From CAVQFD01 sp963724695 (GTDB taxonomy: Bacteria > Acidobacteriota > Vicinamibacteria > Vicinamibacterales > CAVVIG01): a DNA stretch of 64,000 bases. The notes under the pieces were generated by a model. That model saw nothing but the letters and a program-made list of their open reading frames with translations, ran no database searches and was not told the DNA's origin. Within the stretch, counting starts at the first letter, position 1. Each line of letters begins with the position of its first letter. The position numbers and the translations under genes are program-made. Shown in pieces: positions 16,546 to 28,734 of this stretch. The DNA lies in the NCBI GenBank assembly GCA_963724695.1, contig CAVRVW010000011.1, positions 310,001 through 374,000 of the forward strand, read 5' to 3'.

Positions 16546-17105
16546 ATGCAGCTGACCCCCGTGCCGCCGAGGCCGCAGTAGCCGTGGGGATTCTTGGCGA
16601 GGTACTGCTGGTGGTACTCCTCGGCGTAGTAGAACTCCGGCGCAGGAAGAATCTCGGTCGTGATGCGGCTGTAGCCGGCCTTCCTCAGCTCGACCTGGAA
16701 TCGGTCGCGCGACGCCTCGGCCGCCACCTTCTGCGCGTCGTTCGCGTAGTAGATGCCGGATCGATATTGCGTCCCAACGTCGTTGCCCTGACGGTTGCCT
16801 TGCGTCGGGTCGTGGCTCTCCCAGAAGACGCGCAGGAGCTCCTCGTACGAGACCACCGTCGGGTCGAACACGACGAGCACGACCTCGGCGTGGCCGGTGG
16901 AACCGCTGCAGACTTCCCGATAGGTCGGGTTGGTCGTGTGTCCCGCCGCATAGCCGACGGCCGTCGTGTGAACGCCCGCCATGCTCCAGAACTTCTTCTC
17001 CGCGCCCCAGAAGCAGCCGAGCCCGAAGACCGCAATTTCCGAGCCCTTGGGAAACGGCGGCGCGAGCGGGTGACCGTTCACGAAGTGCGCTTGTGCGGCT
17101 GTCAT
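16542..17105 (-). CDS. msrA: Peptide-methionine (S)-S-oxide reductase MsrA
   Basis: 187 residues. Reduces the S epimer of methionine sulfoxide in proteins. Catalytic motif AVFGLGCFWGAEKKFWSMAG (GCFW) and the family blocks TAVGYAAGHTTNPTYREVCS, HAEVVLVVFDP, FWESHDPTQGNRQGNDVGTQ and YRSGIYY. C-terminal CGLGGTGVSC offers candidate resolving cysteines. The start ATG overlaps the msrB stop (ATGA), so the pair is co-translated, msrB first. The stop codon lies inside an 8-bp array. Confidence 0.96.
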   Translation of the reverse strand: MTAAQAHFVNGHPLAPPFPKGSEIAVFGLGCFWGAEKKFWSMAGVHTTAVGYAAGHTTNPTYREVCSGSTGHAEVVLVVFDPTVVSYEELLRVFWESHDPTQGNRQGNDVGTQYRSGIYYANDAQKVAAEASRDRFQVELRKAGYSRITTEILPAPEFYYAEEYHQQYLAKNPHGYCGLGGTGVSCI

Positions 17106-17494
17106 CGCTCGTCGTCCTTAGGCTTGAACTCCATCGCCACGCCGTTCATGCAGTAGCGTTCTCCGGTCGGCTGCGGTCCATCCGGGAAGAGATGGCCGAG
17201 ATGACCGCCGCACCCGGCGCAATGCACTTCGGTCCGTGTCATGCCGTGGCTCCGATCGACGGTCGTCTCCACCGCGTCCTCTTCCGGCGCCCAGAAGCTC
17301 GGCCATCCAGTGCCGCTCTCGTATTTCGTGGAGGACGTGAAGAGCACGCGCTCGCAGGCTGCGCAGACAAAGGTCCCTTCGCGCTTTTCCTTGTTGAGCG
17401 GGCTCGAGCCACGGTGCTCGGTTCCGTGTTCGCGCAGCACGCGGAACTGCTCGGGGGTCAGCTTGACCTTCCAGAGGTCGTCCTTCAGGGCCAT
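17102..17494 (-). CDS. msrB: Peptide-methionine (R)-S-oxide reductase MsrB
   Basis: 130 residues, complementary stereospecificity to MsrA. Structural zinc site CAAC (about residue 43) and CAGCGGHLGH (about residue 91); substrate block YESGTGWPSFWAP; catalytic Cys in ERYCMNGVAMEFKP. Frame intact, standard length, ATG start. Overlaps msrA by 4 bp. Neither protein has a visible signal peptide, so cytoplasmic repair of oxidised proteins is likely. Confidence 0.96.
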   Translation of the reverse strand: MALKDDLWKVKLTPEQFRVLREHGTEHRGSSPLNKEKREGTFVCAACERVLFTSSTKYESGTGWPSFWAPEEDAVETTVDRSHGMTRTEVHCAGCGGHLGHLFPDGPQPTGERYCMNGVAMEFKPKDDER

Positions 17495-17609
17495 GGCACC
17501 AGTTTACCCGGTGCTCGAGGTGGGTGCCTTGGTCCCGCTGCCAAAAGTCCGTCGGCGGTGTCTAAGGTCCAGACCGGCGGCGTCAGCCGGATTGTTGGAG
17601 GAGGTACGA

Positions 17610-18002
17610 ATGTCCCGCACGCGAGGCATCGGCGCTGGCGTTCTTGCTCTAGGGCTTGCCGTGGTGTGCGCCCTGGGCGCAGCGTGGAGTCCGCTCGAGG
17701 CCGCTCAGGCCACGAGGCTGCGGGCAGGCGGCGCCGTCAAGCCCCCGACGAAGGTTCATGACGTCCGACCCGTTTATCCCGAGGACGCAAAGGCCGCCAG
17801 CGTCGAAGGCGTCGTGATCCTGCAGGTCGTGATCTCGACCGACGGCTCGGTGCTCGAAGCGAGCGTGCTCCGCTCCGTGCCGATGCTGGACGACGCGGCG
17901 CAGCACGCCGTGCTGCAGTGGCGGTTCGAACCAACGCTGCTCAACGGCGAGCCCGTCGAGATCGAGATGGTGGTGACCGTCAACTTCACGCTCTCGAAGT
18001 AG
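17610..18002 (+). CDS. TonB C-terminal-domain protein
   Basis: 130 residues with strong Shine-Dalgarno (GGAGGAGG at 17597-17604) ahead of ATG 17610. N-terminal signal or anchor (GVLALGLAVVCALGAAW). The remainder is a TonB_C fold: KVHDVRPVYPEDAKAASVEG, VVILQVVISTDGSVLEASVL, AVLQWRFEPTLLNGEP, VVTVNFTL. It lacks the proline-rich spacer of true TonB, so it is a short secreted TonB-domain protein of the type common in Acidobacteriota; partner unknown. Single gene. Confidence 0.82.
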   Translation: MSRTRGIGAGVLALGLAVVCALGAAWSPLEAAQATRLRAGGAVKPPTKVHDVRPVYPEDAKAASVEGVVILQVVISTDGSVLEASVLRSVPMLDDAAQHAVLQWRFEPTLLNGEPVEIEMVVTVNFTLSK

Positions 18003-18085
18003 CCGTCGCGGGATCCGCCGAAGCTCCTGGCGGAGCGCAAGGTCCGCGCGACGTCGCCCGCCCTTGTGCGGTGTCCGGTCTCGCG

Positions 18086-18436
18086 TCAGGACGCGAGCGA
18101 CAGCCCGGGCTTCTTGCGATCCCCGGTGTCGATCTTCCCGCTGACCGTCGCGCCCTCGGCCAGGCTGATCGCGGGCGCCGAGAGCTTGCCCTCGATGGTC
18201 GCCGTGTCCTTGACGACGATCCGGGCCTCGGCCGTCAAGCTGCCCTTGACCGCCCCCGCCACGACAATCGTCTGCGCGATGATGGTCGCGTCGAGACGTC
18301 CCCCGGGATCGAGCGTCAGGGCGTGCCCCCCGACGTCGACCGTGCCTTCGACCTTGCCGGCAATCACCAGCGGCTCGCGGGACGTGACCTCGCCTTTGAT
18401 CTGAATCGTCGAACCAATCCGGGCAATCGCATCCAT
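18086..18436 (-). CDS. Bactofilin family cytoskeletal protein
   Basis: 116 residues from ATG 18436, chosen because GCAGGAG sits 5 bp upstream. The whole protein is a right-handed beta-helix of hydrophobic repeats: GSTIQIKGEVTSREPLVIAG, KVEGTVDVGGHALTL, LDATIIAQTIVVAGAVKGSL and TIEGKLSAPAISLAEGATVS, the DUF583/bactofilin pattern. Bactofilins polymerise without nucleotide and shape cells or position envelope enzymes. No M23 peptidase partner is adjacent. Very short terminal tails. Confidence 0.9.
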   Translation of the reverse strand: MDAIARIGSTIQIKGEVTSREPLVIAGKVEGTVDVGGHALTLDPGGRLDATIIAQTIVVAGAVKGSLTAEARIVVKDTATIEGKLSAPAISLAEGATVSGKIDTGDRKKPGLSLAS

Positions 18437-18825
18437 GAGCACTCCTGCAGGAACTGGCCGTCGCCTTGGCAAACGCCGTTCCTGAACCCTCCGGCTGGAA
18501 TCAGGCCGGAACCGCAGTAGACATGCAACCTTACGCTAGGAGCGCCCTCGAAACTCGGCGAAGTCTTACGAACCTGTCGAATCCCCGGAGTCCAGATGAG
18601 CTGACCGGTGGCGTAGGCTCCCCTGCAATGCATTTATCGGCAGGTTCGCGGCTCCCCTTTGCCCACCGCCTGAAGCCCTGCGCCCAGCCTCTAGCCTCTA
18701 GCCTCTGGAGCCTGGAGCCTGGAGCCCGGAGCCCGGAGCCCGGACCCTGGAGCCTGGAGCCCAAAAGAGGAACCCCGGCCCTCCGCGATCCGTCTGAGAT
18801 TCTGTAGTGTGTCTGGAGGTTGCCC
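18437..18825. other. Intergenic region with 7-bp array
   Basis: About 390 bp between divergent bactofilin and PspC genes. It contains a direct 7-bp array at 18693-18765 (CTCTAGC, then GGAGCCT/GGAGCCC units) without an obvious inverted partner. I see no convincing ORF and no clear promoter consensus. Confidence 0.6.
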
Positions 18826-19269
18826 ATGCGCAAGCTTGAACGCCGTTCCGCCACGGGTCGCGTCGCCGGAGTCTGCTCCGGCATCGCGGAGTACTTGGAC
18901 ACCGACGTCACGCTGATTCGACTCGCGTGGGTCATCCTCTCAATCGTGCCCGGCTCCATCGTCGGTGGCGTCGTGGCCTACCTTGCCGCGTGGATCGTGA
19001 TGCCGGACGCGGACAAGCTCGCCTCCCCTACCGATCCCACTTCGAGAAAGTGGCTGACGCGGTCGGCGACCGACCGGAAGATCGCCGGCGTCTGCGGCGG
19101 CATCGGCGAGTATTTCGAGATCGACTCGACCGTTGTCAGGGTGGTCTGGGTCATCCTGGGGATCGTGCCCGGGTGCTTCGTCCTGGGTTTCCTGGCCTAC
19201 CTGGTGGCCTGGTTCATCATCCCCGAGAAGGCGACCTCGGCCGGTCAGGCCGCGCCGTCAGCGGCGTAA
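18826..19269 (+). CDS. Protein with two tandem PspC domains
   Basis: 147 residues; ATG 18826 with GGAGG 7 bp upstream (a TTG two codons earlier is less likely). Two PspC domains in tandem: RRSATGRVAGVCSGIAEYLD followed by the membrane segment VILSIVPGSIVGGVVAYLAA (residues ~37-60), then TRSATDRKIAGVCGGIGEYF followed by VILGIVPGCFVLGFLAYLVA (~105-128). The repeats are about 75 residues apart and clearly derive from an internal duplication. PspC domains are linked to envelope stress sensing in Enterobacteria; no psp partners are present here. Confidence 0.88.
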   Translation: MRKLERRSATGRVAGVCSGIAEYLDTDVTLIRLAWVILSIVPGSIVGGVVAYLAAWIVMPDADKLASPTDPTSRKWLTRSATDRKIAGVCGGIGEYFEIDSTVVRVVWVILGIVPGCFVLGFLAYLVAWFIIPEKATSAGQAAPSAA

Positions 19270-19347
19270 CGGGGCCCTACCCCTTTTTCGGTGGCGCCCC
19301 ACGAAAATGGGGCAGCCAGCCCGTATAATCCGCGGCGAAGGGGGCTC

Positions 19348-20724
19348 ATGGACCGTACCTCCGCCGTCCGCCGTCTGAGCGCCGCCCGCAAGGCAGCCAT
19401 CGCCATCGCGCTGGCGGCCGCCTTCCTTTCACCGCTCGCCGCCAACGACCAGTGGCCGCGCTTCCGAGGCACGCAGGCCGGGCTCGTGCCCGACGACCCC
19501 ACGCTGCCGGACACGTGGAGCGAGACCGAGAACGTCGTCTGGAAGACCGACATCCCCGGCCTCGGGTGGAGCTCGCCCATCGTCTGGGACGATCACGTCT
19601 TCATCACCTCCGCCGTCAGCACGGGCAAAGAGGCCACGCCGATTCCTGGTCTTTACGATCCAGGAGACGACCAGGGCAGCATCAAGTCGACATCCGTGAA
19701 CCGGTGGATGGTCTACGACGTGGACTTCAACACAGGGAAGGTCCGGTGGTCCACCGAGCTGCGCAGCGGGACGCCGCCGATTGCGCGGCACATCAAGAAC
19801 ACCTTCGCGTCGGAGACCGCCGCAACCGACGGCGAGCGTGTTTACGTCCACCTTGCGAGCATTGGCGTCCTGACCGCTCTCGACATGAAGGGTGAAGTCG
19901 CGTGGGTGCGCGAGCTCGGCGCCTTCAAGGGCAGCTCCGAGTTCGGCACCGCGAGCTCACCGGTGCTCCACAACGGGCGGCTGTACCTCGTGAACGACAA
20001 CACGACGCAGTCGTTCATCGCCGCGTTTGACGCGAGGAGCGGACGTGAGCTGTGGCGCACTCCCCGCGACGAAGCGCAGAGCTGGGCCACCCCGTTTGTC
20101 TGGGAGAATGCGCTCCGGACCGAGATCGTCACGGCGAGCACCAACAAGGTGCGGTCGTACGATCTCGACGGCAAACTTCTGTGGGAACTGAAGGGCATGA
20201 CCATCCTGGCCACGCCGTCGCCCTTCTCTGCGCATGGGCTCGTCTATATCAGCTCCGGCTATCCGGGACAGGCGCCGCGGCCGGTGTATGCGATCAGGCC
20301 GGGTGGCTCTGGTGACATCTCCCTGAAGCCGGACGAAACGAGCAACGAGCACATCGCCTGGTATCAGCCGCTGCTGGGCACCTACAACACCTCGGCGGTC
20401 GTGCACGGCGACTACTACTACACGTTGCTCGACCGCGGCTTCCTGCTCTGCCACGACGCACGGACCGGGAAGCAGATCTACGGCCGCCAGCGGATCTCCG
20501 CCGAGTCGAGCGGATTCACCTCGTCTCCCTGGGCGTACAACGGAAAGATCTTCGTGCTGAGCGAGGATGGCGACACGTTCGTCGTGCAGGCCGGCCCGGA
20601 GTTCAAGATCCTCGGCAAGAACTCGCTCAACGAGATGACGATGGCCACGCCGGCGGTTGTGCGGGGCAGCTTGATCGTCAGGACACAGGGCAAGCTGTAC
20701 CGAATCGCGCGGAGGGCACAGTGA
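19348..20724 (+). CDS. Exported PQQ-type beta-propeller protein
   Basis: 458 residues from ATG 19348 (AAGGGG Shine-Dalgarno). Signal peptide AARKAAIAIALAAAFLSPLA. The body is a BamB/PQQ-like beta-propeller with repeating blades: QWPRFRGTQAGLVPDD, WKTDIPGLGWSSPIVWDDHV, ALDMKGEVAWVRELG, TASSPVLHNGRLYLVNDN, FDARSGRELWRTPRDEAQSW, SYDLDGKLLWELKGM, SPWAYNGKIFVLSEDGDTF. WPRFRG plus W-S-SP-V is typical of the large family of periplasmic PQQ-binding-like proteins in Acidobacteriota and Planctomycetota. No catalytic residues recognised. Overlaps the next propeller gene as GTGA. Confidence 0.85.
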   Translation: MDRTSAVRRLSAARKAAIAIALAAAFLSPLAANDQWPRFRGTQAGLVPDDPTLPDTWSETENVVWKTDIPGLGWSSPIVWDDHVFITSAVSTGKEATPIPGLYDPGDDQGSIKSTSVNRWMVYDVDFNTGKVRWSTELRSGTPPIARHIKNTFASETAATDGERVYVHLASIGVLTALDMKGEVAWVRELGAFKGSSEFGTASSPVLHNGRLYLVNDNTTQSFIAAFDARSGRELWRTPRDEAQSWATPFVWENALRTEIVTASTNKVRSYDLDGKLLWELKGMTILATPSPFSAHGLVYISSGYPGQAPRPVYAIRPGGSGDISLKPDETSNEHIAWYQPLLGTYNTSAVVHGDYYYTLLDRGFLLCHDARTGKQIYGRQRISAESSGFTSSPWAYNGKIFVLSEDGDTFVVQAGPEFKILGKNSLNEMTMATPAVVRGSLIVRTQGKLYRIARRAQ

Positions 20725-21701
20725 TCGACACGGCGAGGCGCAGCCGACGGCTCCTTGTTGCGGGTGCCTCGCTGGCCATACTGATCTCGGGCGCTGCCGG
20801 CCTATCCGCCCAGGGGAAGCAGTTCGTGCCGGTGGGAACGCTGCCGGTGCACGCCGAGTCGGTCGAGCTCGAGAACGGGCTGGCGTACGTGGCGGCAGGC
20901 AAGACGCTGACGGTGTTCGACGTGTCGAACCCGGCGCTGCCGAAACGGCTCGGGGCCCACACGTTCCCGGAAGAAATCTGGTCGTTCCGGCTCCAGGGCC
21001 AGATGGCTTACGTGGGCGTCAACTTCTTCGGGCTTGGTATCCTGGACCTTTCCAACCCGGCGTCGCCCGTTCTGCGCGGATCGTACAAGACACCAGGGCA
21101 GGCCAAGATCGGCGCGGTCTTCGGCAACCGGGCCCTCGTCGTCGACCACATGGAGGGCATCGTCGAGGTGGACATCTCGAACCCTTCCAAGCCTTCGTCT
21201 CCGGGATCGTTCTTCCTCGATGGCTACGCGCGCGACGTCGTCGCGTCTGGCTCTCTCGCGTTCGCCGTGGACAGCCCGACCGGACTCTACGTCTTCGATC
21301 TCGCAAAGCCAGGCCCCCTCGAGCCGATCGCGACCCTGCAGGACGGCACGGCTCTGCGGACAGTGGACGTGACATCGGGCGATGGGCAGCGACTTGCGGT
21401 CCTGGTCGGTGGCGGGACGCTGCAGACCTACGACCTGTCGGATCCGGCCAAGCCGGTCAGGCTATCGGCCTACAAGACGCCGGGCGGCGCGCAGCGTGTG
21501 GCCTTGAACGGGCGCTTGACCTACGTCGCCGACGGCGCAGCGGGCCTGCTCGTCGTGGATCTGTCGAAGCCGGACGCCCCGGTCATCGTGGGTGCCCATA
21601 AGACGCCGACCGCGGCCCGGGACGTGGCCGTGGCAGGCGGCCTGGTGCTGGTGGCGGTCGCCAACGGCGACGTGATCATCCTCCGCGAGATCACCAAGTA
21701 G
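20721..21701 (+). CDS. LVIVD-repeat exported beta-propeller protein
   Basis: 326 residues, GTG start overlapping the previous stop. Signal peptide LLVAGASLAILISGAAGLSA. Repeated units with VFDVSNPALPKRLGAHTFP, ILDLSNPASPVLRGSYKTPG, VEVDISNPSKPSSPGSF, YDLSDPAKPVRLSAYKTPGG and VVDLSKPDAPVIVGAHKTP: the LVIVD repeat (x-D-x-S-x-P-x-x-P) that forms a propeller. Probably secreted or periplasmic and translated with the PQQ-type propeller gene upstream; a joint role is inferred only from that coupling. Confidence 0.83.
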   Translation: MIDTARRSRRLLVAGASLAILISGAAGLSAQGKQFVPVGTLPVHAESVELENGLAYVAAGKTLTVFDVSNPALPKRLGAHTFPEEIWSFRLQGQMAYVGVNFFGLGILDLSNPASPVLRGSYKTPGQAKIGAVFGNRALVVDHMEGIVEVDISNPSKPSSPGSFFLDGYARDVVASGSLAFAVDSPTGLYVFDLAKPGPLEPIATLQDGTALRTVDVTSGDGQRLAVLVGGGTLQTYDLSDPAKPVRLSAYKTPGGAQRVALNGRLTYVADGAAGLLVVDLSKPDAPVIVGAHKTPTAARDVAVAGGLVLVAVANGDVIILREITK

Positions 21702-21717
21702 CAGAGCGGCACGGGAC

Positions 21718-21758
21718 ATCCAATTGCCAAATCACTCAATAACCCGATTAGTAGGTTC
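21718..21758. repeat. Short 8-bp AT-rich array before vapB
   Basis: CCAATTGC, CAAATCAC, TCAATAAC, CCGATTAG: a weak period-8 tract similar to the CCCAATTA arrays at 3.8 and 45.5 kb. It begins 16 bp after the stop of the LVIVD gene. Confidence 0.4.
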
Positions 21759-21772
21759 GGCCGTGTTATCAT

Positions 21773-22117
21773 ATGTTTATGCCAAAACAGCCTGTTTCTG
21801 TGACGCTCGACCGCGACAACCTGCTCTGGCTGCGGGGGCGGATGGCAGGACGGAAGCGGCGGAGCCTGAGCGACGCGCTCGACGAGGTGATCACCGCCGC
21901 ACGGCTCGGTGGCCCGGGGGCGAACGCGATCCGTTCGGTGGTGGGCACGATCGACATCGCGTCAGATGATCGGCTCCTCGATCGGGCCGACGCCTACGTC
22001 CGGAGCGAGTTCGAGCGATCGCTCGCCAGGCCCAGGCTGGCGCGGGAGAGCGGCCCGGCACCGACGCCGGGTCGCGGGCGCCGAGTGAAGCTCGCCAGGG
22101 CGCCGCGCCGTGGCTGA
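21773..22117 (+). CDS. VapB-like antitoxin
   Basis: 112-114 residues. N-terminal PKQPVSVTLDRDNLLWLRGR and RKRRSLSDALDEVITAAR give a ribbon-helix-helix-like DNA-binding domain; the C-terminal half is basic and probably disordered (toxin-neutralising). Two in-frame ATGs (21773 and 21779). A -10-like TATCAT at 21767-21772 would place the transcription start on the second ATG, so translation may be leaderless. Overlaps the PIN toxin gene by 8 bp, as expected for a type II pair. Confidence 0.72.
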   Translation: MFMPKQPVSVTLDRDNLLWLRGRMAGRKRRSLSDALDEVITAARLGGPGANAIRSVVGTIDIASDDRLLDRADAYVRSEFERSLARPRLARESGPAPTPGRGRRVKLARAPRRG

Positions 22118-22514
22118 GCCCGCGGCGGTGACGGATACGCACGCGCTGGTGTTCCATGCGGCGGGGAGCGGCGGGCTGGGGCCGAAGGCCAGGGCGCTGT
22201 TCACCGCCGCCGAACGCCGTGAGGCCCTGATCTACGTCCCTGCGGCCGTCGTGTGGGAAGTGAGCCTGCTGGCTAGAGCTGTCCGTATCAGCCTGGGAAG
22301 ACCGGTACGGGACTTCTTCGCCGATCTATTCAGCAATCCCGCGTTCCAGCCCCACGACCTCGGCGCAGGCCAGGTATTCGACGCCGACGAGCTCCGCTTC
22401 ACGCGCGATCCGTTCGACGCCCTCATCTGTGCGGCGGCGCGAGATCTCGGCCTTCCCCTTCTGTCGCGCGATGCGGCCATCCGGGCCTCCGGCACCGTGA
22501 AAGTGCTCTGGTAA
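22110..22514 (+). CDS. PIN-domain ribonuclease toxin, VapC-like
   Basis: 134 residues, GTG start within the antitoxin gene. PIN-fold acidic residues are visible: AVTDTHALVFHA (first Asp), VVWEVSLLARA (Glu), RFTRDPFDALICAAARDL (Asp) and LPLLSRDAAIRASG (Asp). VapC enzymes cut tRNA or rRNA; the target here is unknown. Together with the upstream gene it forms a compact toxin-antitoxin module in the accessory stretch between the propeller genes and the orphan permease. Confidence 0.85.
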   Translation: MAEPAAVTDTHALVFHAAGSGGLGPKARALFTAAERREALIYVPAAVVWEVSLLARAVRISLGRPVRDFFADLFSNPAFQPHDLGAGQVFDADELRFTRDPFDALICAAARDLGLPLLSRDAAIRASGTVKVLW

Positions 22515-22574
22515 ATCCGACACCTGAACCGCTGCCTCTGAATCCTCGTCTCATGGGAGATTGGGGGAGGCCGC

Positions 22575-25045
22575 ATGGGGCTCTGGCAGGATGTCCGCTT
22601 CGCTGCGCGTCTCTTGCTGAAAGAGCGCTGGTTCGCCGCGGCCGCCGGGGTCGCGCTGGCGCTGGGCATCGCGGTCAATGCCACGGTCTTCACGCTGGTC
22701 AACGCCGTCTTGATCCGCGGCCTGCCCTTCGAGAACCCTGACACCATCATGGCGCTCGGCTCCAGGGACGCCGCGGGCCGCGAGCGCGGCGTCTCGCTCG
22801 CCGACTTCGAGGACTGGCGCCAGGCCAAGGCGTTCGAAGGCCTCGCGCTCTGGGGCAACTACAGCTTCAACCTCAGCGACGCCGGTCACGTGCCAGACCG
22901 CTACTCCGGCACGTACATCTCCGCCAATGTCTTCGCGATGATCGGCCAGCAGCCGGTACTCGGCCGCAACTTCCGGCCGGAAGACGATCTCCCTGGCTCG
23001 CCCCCCGTACTGCTCATCAGCCACAGCGTCTGGCGCACCCGCTACGCGGGAGACCCGTCGGTCATCGGGCGCACCGTCACCGTCAACGGCTTCCTCCCGA
23101 CCATCATCGGCGTCATGCCCGAGGGCCTGCAGTTCCCCAACAACAACGACCTCTGGGTACCGCTCGTCCACCTGCCGCCGGGCGTCAAACCGCTCGAACG
23201 CAGCGCGCGCAGCTTCCAGGTGTTCGGCCGCCTCGCCCCAGGCGTGAGCCTCGACCAGGCACTCGCCGAGTTGACGTCCATCACCACCAGGCTCGCCGAG
23301 GAGTACCCGACGACGAACAAGGGCATCACGCCGATGCTGATGACGTTCAGCGAACGGCAGAACGGCGGGCCGATTCGATTGATCTTCCTGGCGCTGATGG
23401 GCGCCGTGGGCTTCGTGCTGCTCATCGCGTGCGCGAACGTCGCCAACCTGCTGCTCGCCCGATCGGCGCACCGTGCGAGGGAAATCAGCATTCGCGTGGC
23501 GCTCGGCGCGTCGCGGGTGCGGATCGTCCGGCAGTTGCTCGTCGAGAGCGTCATGCTCGCCGCTCATCAGCGGCGTGGCCGGGTATCTGCTGTCCATCGT
23601 CGGCGTTCGCCTGTTCGACCAGGCGACGCAGGATGTCGGCAGGCCGGCGTGGATTCAGTTCACGATGGACGGCACGGTCTTCTTCTTCATCGCATCTGTG
23701 AGTCTGGGCACGGGGATCGTGTTCGGCCTTGCCCCGGCGTTGCACGTCTCGAAGACCGACGTCCACGAGGTGTTGAAGGAAGGCGGCCGCACCGGCGCCG
23801 TCGGCGTGCGTGCCCGTCGATGGACCAACGCGCTCATCGTCGCGGAGATGGCGTTGACGCTGGTCCTCCTCGCCGGAGCCGGCTTCATGATGCGCAGCTT
23901 CCTCGCCCTTCAGCGGCTCGACCTCGGCGTCGACACGTCGAAGCTGCTGACCGCCCAGCTGGGCCTGCCCGACCGCAAGTATCACGAGCCCGAGGAGCGG
24001 GTGCGCTTCTTCCAGCAGCTCGAGGAACGGCTCAACGCCATCGCGCCCGCGGCCGCAGCCAGCGTCGCGAGCAACCTGCCGGTGCTGGGTGGCGGCCAGC
24101 GCTCGCTCGTCGTCGACGGCCGGGCGGCTGAGGCGGGCGCACAGCTGCCGCAGGTCACGGCGGTCAGCGTCGGCTCGCGCTACTTCGACGCGATTGGCGT
24201 CACGGTGGCGCGCGGCCGCGCGCTTTCGAACGACGACGGCCTGCCTGGCAGGGACAACGTCGTCGTCAACCAGCGGTTTGTCGCGATGCACTTCCCTGGC
24301 GAGGAGGCGCTTGGTAGGCGCATCGGCTTCTCGCCGGCGCCGCCGCCCGGGTCGGAGGGTGCGGCCGTGAACCCCCCGGCGACGTGGTTCACGATCGTCG
24401 GCATCGCGCCGACGGTCCGGCAACGCGGACCACAGCGAGGCGAGCCCCGACCCGGTCGTGTACCTGCCCATCCGCTTCGAGCCGGCGCTGGCCGCCAGTG
24501 TGATTCTCAGGACCCGGGCCGATAGCGAGAGCCCGGCCGGCCTGGCTGGCTTGATGCGCACCCAGCTCGCCGCCATCGATCCGGATTTGCCGCTCTTCGC
24601 GGTCCGCACGATGGATGAGAACCTCGCGCGCGCCATGTGGCCTTACACGGTCTTTGGATCCATGTTCGCGCTCTTCGCGTTCATCGCGCTCCTGCTCTCG
24701 GCCGTGGGGCTGTACGCCGTCACCGCCTACTCGGTGACGCAGCGCACGCAGGAGATCGGCGTGCGCATGGCCCTTGGCGCTCAGGCGCGGCAGGTGTGGT
24801 GGATGTTCATGCGGAGGATGCTCGTGCTCCTTTCGGTGGGCGTCACGGTCGGCCTGGCGGGAGCCGTGGGCGTCGGCAAACTGCTCGAGAGCTTCCTTGT
24901 GGGCGCCGGGCCGTACGACCCGATCACGTTGGGGGCCATTGCAGCGCTCCTCTCGGTCGTGGCCGCCGCCGCGTCGTTCTGGCCGGCCCAGCGGGCGACA
25001 AGACTCGACCCGGTCGCCGCACTCGCGGAGGAGACTCGCACTTGA
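22575..25045 (+). CDS. MacB/FtsX-type orphan permease (ADOP family), two frame breaks
   Basis: About 823 residues when two one-base breaks (near 23570 and 24430) are repaired. Start ATG 22575 with GGGGGAGG upstream. N-terminus WQDVRFAARLLLKERWFAAA is the signature of acidobacterial duplicated orphan permeases, followed by the first TM. A MacB periplasmic core has SYSVWR-like VLLISHSVWRTRYAGD and TVTVNGFLPTIIGVMPEGLQ. The first FtsX domain has NVANLLLARSAHRAREISIR and VALGASRVRIVRQLLVES. A second periplasmic region follows, then a second FtsX domain with SVTQRTQEIGVRMALGAQAR. No ATPase gene is adjacent, as usual for this family. Substrate unknown. Confidence 0.87.
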
Positions 25046-25165
25046 GAAGTTAACGTTCAGGGTTCACCGTTCAGGGAATTCAAGGTGCCAGGTGTCTACG
25101 TTCTGGGTTCTCGGTTCTGAGGTTCTTCTGAACGCTGAACCCAGTAACCTCTGGGAGACGTCGCG
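25046..25165. repeat. 7-bp GTTCAGG/GTTCTGG array after the permease gene
   Basis: Starts right after the permease stop: GTTCAGGGTTCACCGTTCAG, then after a 35-bp spacer GTTCTGGGTTCTCGGTTCTG, and the opposite strand motif CTGAACGCTGAACCC. Period 7, partly inverted. Confidence 0.6.
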
Positions 25166-25204
25166 AACCGGCACCTGTGGCACGTAGGAACCTCGAACTT
25201 TGAA

Positions 25205-25300
25205 ATAGTGCCGGCAGCGACATCCTCACGCTCGCGGGGCCCCACCCCCGCTCGTGGCCGCAGGCGCCCTCTCCGGGAGTAGGTCGCTGCCGGCGCACAA
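25205..25300 (-). repeat. Dispersed hairpin element, copy E, beside the rRNA terminator
   Basis: Core GCGGGG (25234-25239), loop CCCCAC, CCCCGC (25246-25251), followed on the plus strand by GTGGCCGCAGGCGCC, matching the GTAGCCGCAGGCGC block of copies A and B. It is bordered by two inverted copies of the 5S rRNA 3' end: TGCCGGCAGCGAC at 25209-25221 and GTCGCTGCCGGC at 25284-25295. Confidence 0.65.
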
Positions 25301-25302
25301 AG

Positions 25303-25331
25303 AAAAAGGGCTCGAGGAAAACCTCGAGCCC
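25303..25331 (-). terminator. Rho-independent terminator of the rRNA operon
   Basis: On the minus strand a perfect 10-bp stem GGGCTCGAGG / CCTCGAGCCC with loop TTTT, followed by TTTTTCTTTG. It lies 15 bp beyond the 5S 3' end. Confidence 0.95.
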
Positions 25332-25345
25332 TTCTTGGTAAATAC

Positions 25346-25463
<118 letters not shown>

Positions 25464-25757
25464 TACTTGTCCGGGTGCCTCGGGCCCGGGCTCCGTTGCT
25501 GCGCTGGCGGATTCGGCGGCGTTCCGCCGCGGAATAGCGCGCGCGCATCCGGTCGTCCCAGACAATCTGTCAAAGAGCTCTGAATTTGGCTATCTGGTCA
25601 GTTGGTCAACTGGTCATCGAGAACAAAATGACCAATTGACCACATGACGAGATGGCCAAATTCAGCTGTCGCCAACTGAATATCCTGCAAACGGTAGTTT
25701 CCTCCGAGTCACACCACGCAGCGGTTTCTGCGTGCATTGCTCTTGTAGAAACAATTT
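25464..25757 (-). other. 23S-5S spacer with boxA, 8-bp inverted array and 23S processing arm
   Basis: The ~290-bp transcribed spacer contains: the 3' half of the 23S processing stem (25673-25700); a hairpin made of an 8-bp array, 25590-25660, with arms CTGGTCAGTTGGTCAACTGG and AATGACCAATTGACCACATG; and GCTCTTTGACA (25577-25567 on the minus strand), a good boxA match for Nus-factor antitermination. No gene is present. Confidence 0.7.
25673..25700 (-). other. 23S processing stem, 3' arm
   Basis: The 28 bases here are perfectly complementary to 28876-28903 on the other side of the 23S gene. The pair brackets the 23S gene and is the expected RNase III substrate for releasing pre-23S. Confidence 0.9.

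Positions 25758-28734
<2,977 letters not shown>

Noticed and set aside
22110..22514. Phage or plasmid island around vapBC
   Set aside because: No integrase, attachment repeats or compositional shift; the pair lies between ordinary chromosomal genes.
25205..25300. A second 5S rRNA gene fragment
   Set aside because: Only 13-20 bp of the 5S end is present, in both orientations, without the rest of the 5S fold.
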